A stretch of 64,000 bases of DNA from an uncultured Bacilli bacterium (lineage in GTDB: Bacteria; Bacillota_I; Bacilli_A; RF39; UBA660), in assembly GCA_934085565.1 (NCBI GenBank), contig CAKOHG010000003.1:145567-209566 (forward strand), read 5' to 3'. Position 1 is the stretch's first letter, and every line of letters starts with the position of its first letter. Of this stretch, positions 40,574 through 48,502 are shown one piece after another. The notes under the pieces were generated by a model. That model saw only the letters and a program-made list of their open reading frames with translations, ran no database searches and had not been told where the DNA came from. The translations under genes and the position numbers were made by a program.

Positions 40574-42064
40574 ATGACATCTATTTATCTTTGTATTGAC
40601 TTAAAAAGTTTTTATGCTTCGGTAGAATGCCATGAAAGAGGCTTAGATCCATTAAAAACGAATCTGGTGGTCGCGGATGAATCAAGAACAGATAAAACTA
40701 TTTGTCTAGCTATTACACCAAGTTTAAAAAAATACGGCTTAAAAGGAAGGGCGAGACTTTATGAGGTCAAAGAGGTTGTTCGTCGTGCTAATTATAAAAG
40801 AAGACAAAAAGGTTTTAAATTAACTAAAAAATCTTATGATGATGAAGAACTTAACAAAAATCCTCATACTGAAATAGATTTTTTGATTGCCAAACCACGC
40901 ATGGTTTATTATATGAAATACAGTACTAAAATTTTTCAAACTTATTTAGAATTTGTTTCCAAAGAAGATATTTATAGTTATTCGATTGATGAAGTATTTA
41001 TAGATATCACTTCTTATTTAAAAATGTATCAAAAAACACCTGAAGAACTAGCCACGATGATTATGAAAAGAGTTTATGAAAAGACGGGTATCACCGCGAC
41101 TTGTGGGATAGGTACTAATCTTTACTTAGCCAAAGTAGCTATGGATATTGAAGCTAAACACATGGAGCCAAATGATTTTGGGGTAAGAATAGCCTTTTTG
41201 AATGAAAAAACTTATCGTTATAAGTTATGGACACATGAACCCCTTACAGATTTTTGGCGAGTAGGAAAAGGTACTCAAGAAAAATTACTAGGCTATGGCA
41301 TAAAAACTATGGGAGATATTGCTTTATGTTCTCATCAAAATGAAGAGTTGTTATATAAATTATTTGGGGTTAACGCGGAAACTTTGATTGACCATGCCTG
41401 GGGATATGAACCGCTTAGTATGAAACAAATAAAAAATTGTCGACCGGTAACTAAAAGTATTTCACGTGGTCAAGTTTTATCTTGTCCTTATGAAGCAAAA
41501 AATATTAATCTGGTTGTAAGAGAAATGGTTGATTTAATGAGTTATGAATTAGTAGAACATCATTTTGTTACTTCTAAAATCGTGTTACATATTGGTTATG
41601 ATGTTAGTAATTTAAACGAAAGAGCTAAATATATCGAAGGCGGACTTACCAGTGACATGTATGGAAGAAAAGTACCTAAGCCAAGTCATGGCACGATTAA
41701 TCTTCATAAGAAAACCGCTTCTTCTAAAATATTATGTGAATATGCTTTAAAGCTACTAGAAGAAATCATAAATCCACACCTTTTAGTCAGACGTATCACG
41801 ATTTATATAACAGATTTAGCGAGTGATTTAGATGTGACTTCTCAAAAAGAAAATGTGCAATTTGATTTATTTTCGAATACTTCTTTAAAAGATGAGGAAA
41901 AGCAAAAAGAACAAGAAGATATTAAAGAGGAAAAACAAATTCAAAAAGTTATTTTAGATATCAAAAATAAATATGGTAAGAATGCCATTTTAAAAGGAAT
42001 GAACTTAGAAAAAGGCGCTACTGCTAGGGAAAGAAACCAAGAAATAGGAGGGCACAATGCTTGA
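40574..42064 (+). CDS. Y-family DNA polymerase (UvrX-like), second paralogue
   Basis: 496 residues. LCIDLKSFYASVECHERGLD and IYSYSIDEVFIDITSYL carry the catalytic acidic residues; ATCGIGTNLYLAKVAMDIEAK, FWRVGKGTQEKLLGYGIK and ITKSISRGQVL-like text (here VTKSISRGQVLS) follow. An 80-residue insertion after the fingers and a charged tail (KEQEDIKEEKQIQKV) make it longer than the paralogue at 25491. The SD is AAAGGAG. The stop overlaps the YolD-like start by 8 bases. It is a lesion-bypass polymerase of the type often carried with YolD on mobile elements or in SOS regulons. Confidence 0.94.
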   Translation: MTSIYLCIDLKSFYASVECHERGLDPLKTNLVVADESRTDKTICLAITPSLKKYGLKGRARLYEVKEVVRRANYKRRQKGFKLTKKSYDDEELNKNPHTEIDFLIAKPRMVYYMKYSTKIFQTYLEFVSKEDIYSYSIDEVFIDITSYLKMYQKTPEELATMIMKRVYEKTGITATCGIGTNLYLAKVAMDIEAKHMEPNDFGVRIAFLNEKTYRYKLWTHEPLTDFWRVGKGTQEKLLGYGIKTMGDIALCSHQNEELLYKLFGVNAETLIDHAWGYEPLSMKQIKNCRPVTKSISRGQVLSCPYEAKNINLVVREMVDLMSYELVEHHFVTSKIVLHIGYDVSNLNERAKYIEGGLTSDMYGRKVPKPSHGTINLHKKTASSKILCEYALKLLEEIINPHLLVRRITIYITDLASDLDVTSQKENVQFDLFSNTSLKDEEKQKEQEDIKEEKQIQKVILDIKNKYGKNAILKGMNLEKGATARERNQEIGGHNA

Positions 42065-42479
42065 GAAATATAAAAGTATTATTGATTTACCTCATCATGA
42101 ATCACCGTTTCATAAAAGAATGCCTATGGAAGAAAGGGCTTTTCAATTTGGTTCTTTCGCAGCCTTAGTTGGTTATAAAGAAGAGTTAAAAGAAACGGGG
42201 AGAGAAACTACCTTAAAACAAAATTTATCCTTTGACGATTTAGAAAGATTAGATTATAAATTACATGTTTTAGAACAGAATATCAAAGATAAGCCTTTCC
42301 TTAAGTTACTTTATTTTGAAAAAGATAATCGTAAAGAGGGTGGCAAGGTTATAGAAAAGGAAGGTTATCTTATTAAGATAAACCATAGCAAAAGATATCT
42401 TCTTTTAGAAGATAAAACAAAAGTCTTTTTTGACGATATTTTAGATATTTCGACAAACTTATATGATTTTTATGCGTGA
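42057..42479 (+). CDS. YolD-like protein, second paralogue
   Basis: 140 residues: SPFHKRMPMEERAFQFGSFAALVGYKEEL at the N-terminus (partly quoted), FDDLERLDYKLHVLEQNIKD and the beta part KEGYLIKINHSKRYLLLED. It overlaps the polymerase gene by 8 bases, the same linkage as in the pair at 25.2-26.7 kb. It is probably an accessory subunit or inhibitor of the polymerase; the family's exact role is not settled. Confidence 0.85.
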   Translation: MLEKYKSIIDLPHHESPFHKRMPMEERAFQFGSFAALVGYKEELKETGRETTLKQNLSFDDLERLDYKLHVLEQNIKDKPFLKLLYFEKDNRKEGGKVIEKEGYLIKINHSKRYLLLEDKTKVFFDDILDISTNLYDFYA

Positions 42480-42529
42480 ACTTTCATTTCTTTGATATAA
42501 TCAATTTAGAGTAAGAAAGAAGAGGTTTT

Positions 42530-43573
42530 ATGTATACTGTAATGGATTATTTAAAATATTATCGGGATATTCCTTTCACGGAGGTTTCTTTAAATCAATT
42601 AGATTTCCTCATCTGTGCGATTTTAGTTTATTTGCCTTTGAATGATTTTAAGGAAGCTAAAAGTTTGAAAGATTTTTCCAAAGTAGCCTTAGAATTAGAA
42701 AATAAAGATTATGATGGGATGATGATTCCTAAAAGTTATGAAGTTTTAAAATACTTACAAAATGCTAAACGTTATGCTGATATGAAAATCATGAATTTTG
42801 TTAATCAGAAAAATGAAAAAACCCAATTTGGAGCTTGTAAATTTCTAATGGATAAAACAACAATTATTGCCTTTAAGGGTACTGATGGTTCTACCATTGG
42901 ATGGGTAGAAAATTTTCGCCTTTTATATGATTATCCAACTTATACTCAACGGCTTTCCTTAAATTATTTAGAAGATAATATTAAATTTAATGATAAAAAT
43001 GTTTATGTTGTAGGACATAGTAAAGGTGGTAATTTGGCGATGGCTTCTGTAATGGAGCTAAGTCGCCCTTTATTTAAAAAAGTAAAGAAAGTATATAATT
43101 TTGATGGACCCGGTTTTTTAAAGAAAGAATTTAACTCTTTAAAGTATCGGGAGTTATTGCCTAAGCTTGTTAATATTATTCCTACCGGTTCTGTGGTTGG
43201 CTCATTATTATTTAATAAAAATTATACAGTCGTAGAAAGTTGTGAACTAGCTTTTAATGAACATTACCCAACAACATGGGGTGTTTTTGGCGAATTTTTC
43301 TTAGAAGGTACTTTATCTGGTGTTTCAAAGTATTTAAATGAAAGTACGACTATAGGGATGAATGATTTAGAAAGTGAAAAAGTAAAAGAAGCTATTGAGA
43401 TGATTTTAAAAAACATTGAAAAAAAATATGATGAAGAATTTGAATTTAATATAAATGATATCAAAAATTTATTAAAAAATAGAGATAACATTGATTCAGA
43501 AGTAGCAAAGTATTTAACAACAATGTTACCAAAAATGTTTTTTGCTGTGACAGGTAAAAATATGAATGATTAA
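42530..43573 (+). CDS. DUF2974 (Mbeg1-like) alpha/beta hydrolase
   Basis: 347 residues. TIIAFKGTDGSTIGWVENF and VYVVGHSKGGNLAMASVMEL, with the nucleophile Ser in GHSKG, and the later VYNFDGPGF mark the DUF2974 lipase-like family. It is probably cytoplasmic, since no signal peptide is seen. The substrate is unknown; family members are thought to be lipases or esterases. A TATAAT sits near 42495-42500 before the SD AGAAGAGG. Confidence 0.9.
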   Translation: MYTVMDYLKYYRDIPFTEVSLNQLDFLICAILVYLPLNDFKEAKSLKDFSKVALELENKDYDGMMIPKSYEVLKYLQNAKRYADMKIMNFVNQKNEKTQFGACKFLMDKTTIIAFKGTDGSTIGWVENFRLLYDYPTYTQRLSLNYLEDNIKFNDKNVYVVGHSKGGNLAMASVMELSRPLFKKVKKVYNFDGPGFLKKEFNSLKYRELLPKLVNIIPTGSVVGSLLFNKNYTVVESCELAFNEHYPTTWGVFGEFFLEGTLSGVSKYLNESTTIGMNDLESEKVKEAIEMILKNIEKKYDEEFEFNINDIKNLLKNRDNIDSEVAKYLTTMLPKMFFAVTGKNMND

Positions 43574-43630
43574 ACTTAAAAAATATGTTAAAATAATGCA
43601 TACAAGTCTTTGAAAAGAGGAGAAAGATAT

Positions 43631-44176
43631 ATGAATAACGAAATAAATGTGAGTGAATATTTAGTTTGGTATATTCCAAGTAAAGCGGATACTTATCATA
43701 ATTTTGAAGAAACTTTTTATGGAGAAAAATATAAATTTGGCGGTGCTGATCATCAAGATATTACTATGAAATTTATAATTGATCATAACTTAGATCATAA
43801 AGGTAGAGGAAGAGGACATTTTGATTTTACTCAAACTTTATGTGAAAATGGTGTGATGGTAGGGTTATCTTCAGGTCAAAAAGTAGAAGGAAAATATTAT
43901 ATGACTTTGGCTCTTCCAGAACATATGTCAGATTACCAAATTTCTTTTTTGGAAAGTCAATTGTCTATTTTCGAAAAGGAATTTTCTTTAGAGCCTAATC
44001 TTTTTTCAACAATTGTTTATAGTACCGAACCTATTCCTTATAATCATGTCATACCTAATTTTAGAAATTTAATGATTGAGGCTATTATTGACAATAGTCC
44101 TTCTAAAGATAATGCTGTAGAACTTTTAAAACAAGAAATAGAAATTCAAAAAAGAAGGGAAGTAAGATTAAGATGA
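43631..44176 (+). CDS. Hypothetical protein, 181 aa
   Basis: SD GAGGAGAAAG lies just before ATG 43631; an in-frame ATG at 43610 has no SD. The sequence YLVWYIPSKADTYHNFEETF, HNLDHKGRGRGHFDFTQTL and HMSDYQISFLESQLSIFEKEF suggests a mixed alpha/beta cytoplasmic protein. I recognise no family. It overlaps tgt by 4 bases, so it is cotranscribed and coupled with it. Confidence 0.7.
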   Translation: MNNEINVSEYLVWYIPSKADTYHNFEETFYGEKYKFGGADHQDITMKFIIDHNLDHKGRGRGHFDFTQTLCENGVMVGLSSGQKVEGKYYMTLALPEHMSDYQISFLESQLSIFEKEFSLEPNLFSTIVYSTEPIPYNHVIPNFRNLMIEAIIDNSPSKDNAVELLKQEIEIQKRREVRLR

Positions 44177-45297
44177 AGTTACAATTTGAATTATTAAAAA
44201 AAGAAGCCAAGACAGGAGCAAGACTTGGAAAAATTACTTATCATGGTCAAGAATATGAAACACCAATGTTTATGCCAGTAGGAACACAAGCAACGGTTAA
44301 AACATTAAGTCCTGAAGAAGTAAAAGATACAAATGCAGGTATCATTTTAGCTAATACTTATCATTTATGGTTAAGACCAGGAGATGAGATTGTCAAAAAA
44401 GCTGGTGGCTTACATAAATTTATGAACTATGATGGTCCTATTTTAACGGATTCCGGAGGATTTCAAGTCTTTTCTTTAGCCAAACCTAAAGATATTACAG
44501 AAGAAGGCGTTCACTTTAAAAACCAATATAATGGAGATAAGTTGTTTTTAACTCCAGAAAAATCTATCAAAATTCAAGAAAATTTAGGTAGTGATATTGT
44601 TATGAGTTTTGATGAATGTCCACCTGCGAGTGCTTCTTATGATTATTTAAAACAAAGTGTTGAAAGAACCCTTCGTTGGGCTAAAAGAGGAAAAGATGTT
44701 TTTAAAGGCGAAAATCAACTTTTATTTGGTATTGTCCAAGGTGGTGCTTATGAAGATTTAAGAAAAATGAGTGCCGAAAGTTTAGTAGCAATGAATTTTG
44801 ATGGTTATTCTATCGGGGGAGTTGCCAACGACCATGAATCTAAAGAAGATATGTATAAAGCTTTTCTTTATTCTACAAAATATTTACCAGAAGACAAATT
44901 ACGTTATGCAATGGGCATAGGGGAACCCATCGATTTAGTAGAAGGAGTTATAAGAGGTGTCGATTTATTTGACTGTGTTACGCCAACAAGGCTAGCTCGT
45001 CATGGACATGCTTTTACTAAATATGGTAAAATCAATTTAAAAAATGCCAAATATAAAGAAGACTTTACTCCTATTAGTGAAGAATGCGATTGTTATGCCT
45101 GCAAACATTATACGAAAGCTTACATCAAACATCTTATTAACGCGGATGAAACTTTTGGCGCGCGTCTTTTATCCATTCATAATATTCGTTATTTAGTTTC
45201 TTTGATGGAAGAAATAAGACAAGCGATTAAAGATGATAACATCGAAGCTTTCCGAGAAGAGTTTATTAAAAATTATTATGGGGAGAAAAATGTCTAA
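44173..45297 (+). CDS. tgt: tRNA-guanine transglycosylase Tgt
   Basis: 374 residues. FMPVGTQATVKTLSPEE, ILTDSGGFQVFSLAKPKD (active-site region near residue 92), GGVANDHESKEDM, DCVTPTRLARHG with the nucleophilic Asp, and the zinc site CDCYACKHYTKAYIKHL near residue 304. It exchanges guanine 34 for preQ1 in GUN tRNAs. queA, usually next to it, is not in this window. Full length and intact. Confidence 0.96.
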   Translation: MKLQFELLKKEAKTGARLGKITYHGQEYETPMFMPVGTQATVKTLSPEEVKDTNAGIILANTYHLWLRPGDEIVKKAGGLHKFMNYDGPILTDSGGFQVFSLAKPKDITEEGVHFKNQYNGDKLFLTPEKSIKIQENLGSDIVMSFDECPPASASYDYLKQSVERTLRWAKRGKDVFKGENQLLFGIVQGGAYEDLRKMSAESLVAMNFDGYSIGGVANDHESKEDMYKAFLYSTKYLPEDKLRYAMGIGEPIDLVEGVIRGVDLFDCVTPTRLARHGHAFTKYGKINLKNAKYKEDFTPISEECDCYACKHYTKAYIKHLINADETFGARLLSIHNIRYLVSLMEEIRQAIKDDNIEAFREEFIKNYYGEKNV

Positions 45298-45598
45298 CTT
45301 AAAAGTTATTATACTAACGCTTTTGATAAGTCTTATCCTTTTAGTAGGGGCATCTTTCCTTGACATCTATAAAATTCATGAAAATAGAGTTGTTTTAGTC
45401 TCTCAAAAAAGAATCACGGAAGCTTGTGAAACTTGTTTTTTAGAAGGCAAATGTAATTCTTCAAAAGTAACTTTACAAGAATTAATGGATCTTAATTATT
45501 TAAAAGAAGAAGTAAATCCTTTAACTAAAATGTATTATTCTAAAGACTCTTATGTGACTAAAGAAAATGATACTTACGTTTTTCATGAAGTAGACTAG
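45290..45598 (+). CDS. Small single-pass membrane protein in the yajC position
   Basis: 102 residues from ATG 45290, overlapping tgt by 8 bases with SD GGGGAG. An N-terminal hydrophobic helix (VIILTLLISLILLVGASFL) is followed by a short external domain with two Cys (ACETCFLEGKC) and VTLQELMDLNYLKEEVNPLTK, a pattern that resembles the head of small pseudopilins. It lacks YajC motifs although it occupies the place yajC has in B. subtilis. Function unknown. Confidence 0.72.
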   Translation: MSNLKVIILTLLISLILLVGASFLDIYKIHENRVVLVSQKRITEACETCFLEGKCNSSKVTLQELMDLNYLKEEVNPLTKMYYSKDSYVTKENDTYVFHEVD

Positions 45599-45599
45599 T

Positions 45600-45962
45600 T
45601 TAATCTTTTTTATTAATACCTATCATTGAACCAAGAGTACTTGAAAGTATTAAAACCATATAATAAATAATTCTTTCAAAAGAGAAATTTACATGATAGA
45701 AAACAATATTAATGAAAATAAGGATAAGAATAAGCCAAAGACCTATTTTTAAGCCTTCTAAAAAGCCTTGTTTAAGGGCTTTTTTTCCATATTCAAAGCC
45801 GATGATAAATAAAATAAGAATCATGCCAATAAAAATAAAAGTATTCGTTAATTTAAAATGTAAAATATCAAAATAATTAAATGTTGTTAAAAGAAGAGAA
45901 AAAAGAAGGATAAAACCAAGAAAGAACAAACTTGTGAAACCATATTTTTTTAAGTTTTTCAT
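45600..45962 (-). CDS. TIGR04086/YrzE-like membrane protein
   Basis: 120 residues with four predicted helices (GFTSLFFLGFILLFSLLLTT, NTFIFIGMILILFIIGFEYGKKALKQGF and further). The EYGKKALKQGFLEGLKIG segment is the family hallmark. ATG 45962 is used because AGGTG lies just upstream. It converges with the preceding gene (one-base spacer). In B. subtilis yrzE also follows the tgt-yajC genes. Confidence 0.8.
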   Translation of the reverse strand: MKNLKKYGFTSLFFLGFILLFSLLLTTFNYFDILHFKLTNTFIFIGMILILFIIGFEYGKKALKQGFLEGLKIGLWLILILIFINIVFYHVNFSFERIIYYMVLILSSTLGSMIGINKKD

Positions 45963-46034
45963 AAAAATCACCTATTAAACATTATGCATGATTAAAAAAA
46001 ATAGAATGTGACCATAATAAAAATAGGTGATAAT

Positions 46035-46685
46035 ATGCAAGAGTTAGGATCTATTATTTTTAGAACGATTTTCTTTTATTTTTTCATTGTTTTACTTTAC
46101 CGAATCATGGGGAAAAGAGAAATTGGTCAATTAGGTGTTATTGATTTAATCATTTCAATATTAATGGCTGAGATGGTCGCTATTTCGATTGAAAATATTG
46201 ATAAATCTATTTTGCAAACCATTATTCCTTTATCTTTACTAGGTCTTTTAGAAATTCTTTTAGCTTTTATCAGTATCAAGTCACGAACATTTAGAAGAAT
46301 CTTTGACGGTAAACCTTCCTTAATTGTTTGCAATGGCAAAGTAAATTATAAAGAAATGGTTCGGCAACGTTATAGTATGGATGATCTTTTATTAAGCTTA
46401 AGACAGAGGGCTATTAAAGATTTAAAAGATGTGGAATATGCTTTTCTAGAACCCAATGGAAAATTATCAATATTTAAATATAATTTGTTTCAAATAAGTT
46501 CCCCTTATCCTATGCCCTTAATCTTAGATGGCGAGATTAATATTAAAACATTAGAATTTTTAAAAAAAGAGAAAAGTTGGTTAGTCCAAATCTTAGATCA
46601 AAAAGGCTTAACTATCACTGATATTTTTTATGCTTTTTATAATAACAAGAAAATATATTTAATTAAGAAAGATGAAATAGAGTAA
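46035..46685 (+). CDS. DUF421 membrane protein (YetF/YrbG-like)
   Basis: 216 residues. Three N-terminal helices contain FYFFIVLLYRIMGKREIGQLGVIDLIISILMAEM (part: YRIMGKREIGQLGVIDLI). The cytoplasmic domain has FDGKPSLIVCNGKVNYKEM and MDDLLLSLRQRAIKDLKDVEYAFLEPNGKLSI, all diagnostic of DUF421. The family is of unknown function, linked to spore or envelope traits in Bacillus. ATG 46035 has SD AGGTG. Confidence 0.93.
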   Translation: MQELGSIIFRTIFFYFFIVLLYRIMGKREIGQLGVIDLIISILMAEMVAISIENIDKSILQTIIPLSLLGLLEILLAFISIKSRTFRRIFDGKPSLIVCNGKVNYKEMVRQRYSMDDLLLSLRQRAIKDLKDVEYAFLEPNGKLSIFKYNLFQISSPYPMPLILDGEINIKTLEFLKKEKSWLVQILDQKGLTITDIFYAFYNNKKIYLIKKDEIE

Positions 46686-46705
46686 TCATTTCTCTTTCTT
46701 TTTTT
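46667..46705 (+). terminator. Terminator of the DUF421 gene
   Basis: GAAAGATGAAAT (46667-46678) pairs with ATTTCTCTTTC (46688-46698), with one bulge, followed by T7. It overlaps the stop codon. Confidence 0.6.
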
Positions 46706-46767
46706 GGGTTCTTTTAAGGCTTACTTTATGTTAAAATAAGAAAGACAAGACGAAAGGAAGTATAATT

Positions 46768-47322
46768 ATGTATAGTTATATTAAGGGTGTTGTAACAGGA
46801 GAAGAAAAAAATACGATTATTTTAGAAAATAATGGTATTGGTTATGAAATAAATGTTTCGAATCCCTATGCTTTTAAAGAGAACGAAGAACAAAAAGTTT
46901 ATGTTTATCATCATATTAGAGAAGATGAAGAAAGTTTATATGGCTTTCAAACCAAAGAAGAAAAAGAATTATTTTTAAAACTTATCAATGTGAAAGGGGT
47001 AGGACCTAAACTTGTGATGCCAATGCTCGCTACTGGTAGTGTAAATGGTATTGTTGATGCCATTGATAGGGAAAATGTTTTATATTTAAAGAAATTTCCT
47101 AAGGTGGGAGAAAAAGTGGCAAGACAAATTATTTTAGATTTAAAAGGCAAACTTGCTATTGATACTTCAGAAATTTCATCTAACGGTTTTGAAGAATTAA
47201 TTAGTGTTTTAGAAGGTCTTGGCTATAAAACTGCCGATATTAAAAAGATTTTACCAAATGTCGATGCAAGTAAAAGAGTAGAAGATCAAGTAAAAGAAGC
47301 GTTACGATTACTTCTTAAATAA
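46768..47322 (+). CDS. ruvA: Holliday junction DNA helicase subunit RuvA
   Basis: 184 residues. The N-terminal OB domain starts MYSYIKGVVTGEEKNTIILE and the helix-hairpin-helix motif includes INVKGVGPKLVMPMLATG. A C-terminal three-helix domain binds RuvB (GFEELISVLEGLGYKTADIKK). RuvA tetramers bind four-way junctions. It is followed by ruvB after 24 bases with SD AGGAGGG. Standard length. Confidence 0.96.
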   Translation: MYSYIKGVVTGEEKNTIILENNGIGYEINVSNPYAFKENEEQKVYVYHHIREDEESLYGFQTKEEKELFLKLINVKGVGPKLVMPMLATGSVNGIVDAIDRENVLYLKKFPKVGEKVARQIILDLKGKLAIDTSEISSNGFEELISVLEGLGYKTADIKKILPNVDASKRVEDQVKEALRLLLK

Positions 47323-47346
47323 AATTAAAAAAGTAGGAGGGATTAT

Positions 47347-48363
47347 ATGGATGATCATATTTTGGAAAGTGAAAAACTAGAAACCGATTCTTTCGAGAAC
47401 AATATTAGACCTCAGAGTTTAAAAGAATATATTGGTCAAGAAGAAATTACAAGCAACTTAAGTGTCTTTATTGAAGCAAGTAAAATTCGTAATGAATCTT
47501 TAGATCATGTTTTACTATATGGTCCCCCAGGACTTGGTAAGACAACTCTCGCTCATATCATTGCTAATGAGCTAGGAGTAAATTTAAAAACTGCTAGTGG
47601 TCCTTCTTTAGAAAAAAGTGGTGATTTAGCTGCCGTTTTATCTACTTTAGAACCAGGGGATGTTTTATTTATTGATGAGATTCATCGTATGCCAAAGTTT
47701 ATTGAAGAAATTCTATATCCAGCCATGGAAGACTTTGAATTAGATTTAGTTATCAATAATGATGGCAAGAGTAGAAACTTGAAGATAGATTTACCACCTT
47801 TTACTTTAGTAGGCGCTACGACTAGAGCTGGAGATATCTCTGCTCCTTTAAGAGATCGTTTTGGAATCATTAATAAACTTCAATATTATACTGAAGAGGA
47901 ATTAAAAGAAATTATCTTACGAACCAGTCGTGTTCTTGAAATGCCTATCGAAGATGAAGCGGCAGCTTTGCTTGCTAAAAGATGTCGTAAAACACCAAGA
48001 ATTGCCAATCGTCTTTTTAAAAGAGTTCGTGATTTTGCTTTAGTTGGAGGCTATAAAACCATTACTTATGATTTAGCTAATCGCTCATTAGAAAGATTAA
48101 AAGTAGATGAAGATGGCTTAGATGCCATTGATATCGAGTATCTAACGAGTCTTATTGAAAAATTTGGCGGGGGTCCAGTGGGTGTGGAAACTATTAGTAC
48201 AAGCATTGGCGAAGAAGTATCAACAATTGAAGATGTCGTGGAACCATTCTTATTACAAGAAGGTTTTATTAAAAGAACACCAAGAGGAAGAGTTGCTTTA
48301 GAGAAATCTTATAAACATTTAAAAATTAGTCATAATCAAGGATTATTTGATGATGATTTTTAA
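47347..48363 (+). CDS. ruvB: Holliday junction DNA helicase subunit RuvB
   Basis: 338 residues. Walker A GPPGLGKTTLAHIIA, Walker B FIDEIHRMPK, sensor GATTRAGDISAPLRDRFG with the arginine finger, and a winged-helix C-terminus (EPFLLQEGFIKRTPRGRVA). It is the motor that drives branch migration with RuvA. It has an intact, typical AAA+ layout and ends the ruvAB operon at a strong terminator. Confidence 0.97.
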   Translation: MDDHILESEKLETDSFENNIRPQSLKEYIGQEEITSNLSVFIEASKIRNESLDHVLLYGPPGLGKTTLAHIIANELGVNLKTASGPSLEKSGDLAAVLSTLEPGDVLFIDEIHRMPKFIEEILYPAMEDFELDLVINNDGKSRNLKIDLPPFTLVGATTRAGDISAPLRDRFGIINKLQYYTEEELKEIILRTSRVLEMPIEDEAAALLAKRCRKTPRIANRLFKRVRDFALVGGYKTITYDLANRSLERLKVDEDGLDAIDIEYLTSLIEKFGGGPVGVETISTSIGEEVSTIEDVVEPFLLQEGFIKRTPRGRVALEKSYKHLKISHNQGLFDDDF

Positions 48364-48372
48364 CAAATTTTT

Positions 48373-48399
48373 AACACTATTCACAGAATAGTGTTTTTT
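48373..48399 (+). terminator. Terminator of ruvAB
   Basis: AACACTATTC (48373-48382) pairs perfectly with GAATAGTGTT (48386-48395) around ACA, then T residues to 48399. Confidence 0.9.
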
Positions 48400-48502
48400 A
48401 ATACCAAATGGTAATAAAAATATGCTACAATAATACTGTAATAAATACGGCAGTTTAAAATCTACGTTATGTTACATACTAATCTTAAGGGAGTGTAGTA
48501 AG

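Noticed and set aside
45290..45598. YajC assignment from gene order
   Set aside because: The sequence after the membrane helix lacks the YajC pattern of basic and glycine residues and instead has a Cys pair and a pseudopilin-like segment.
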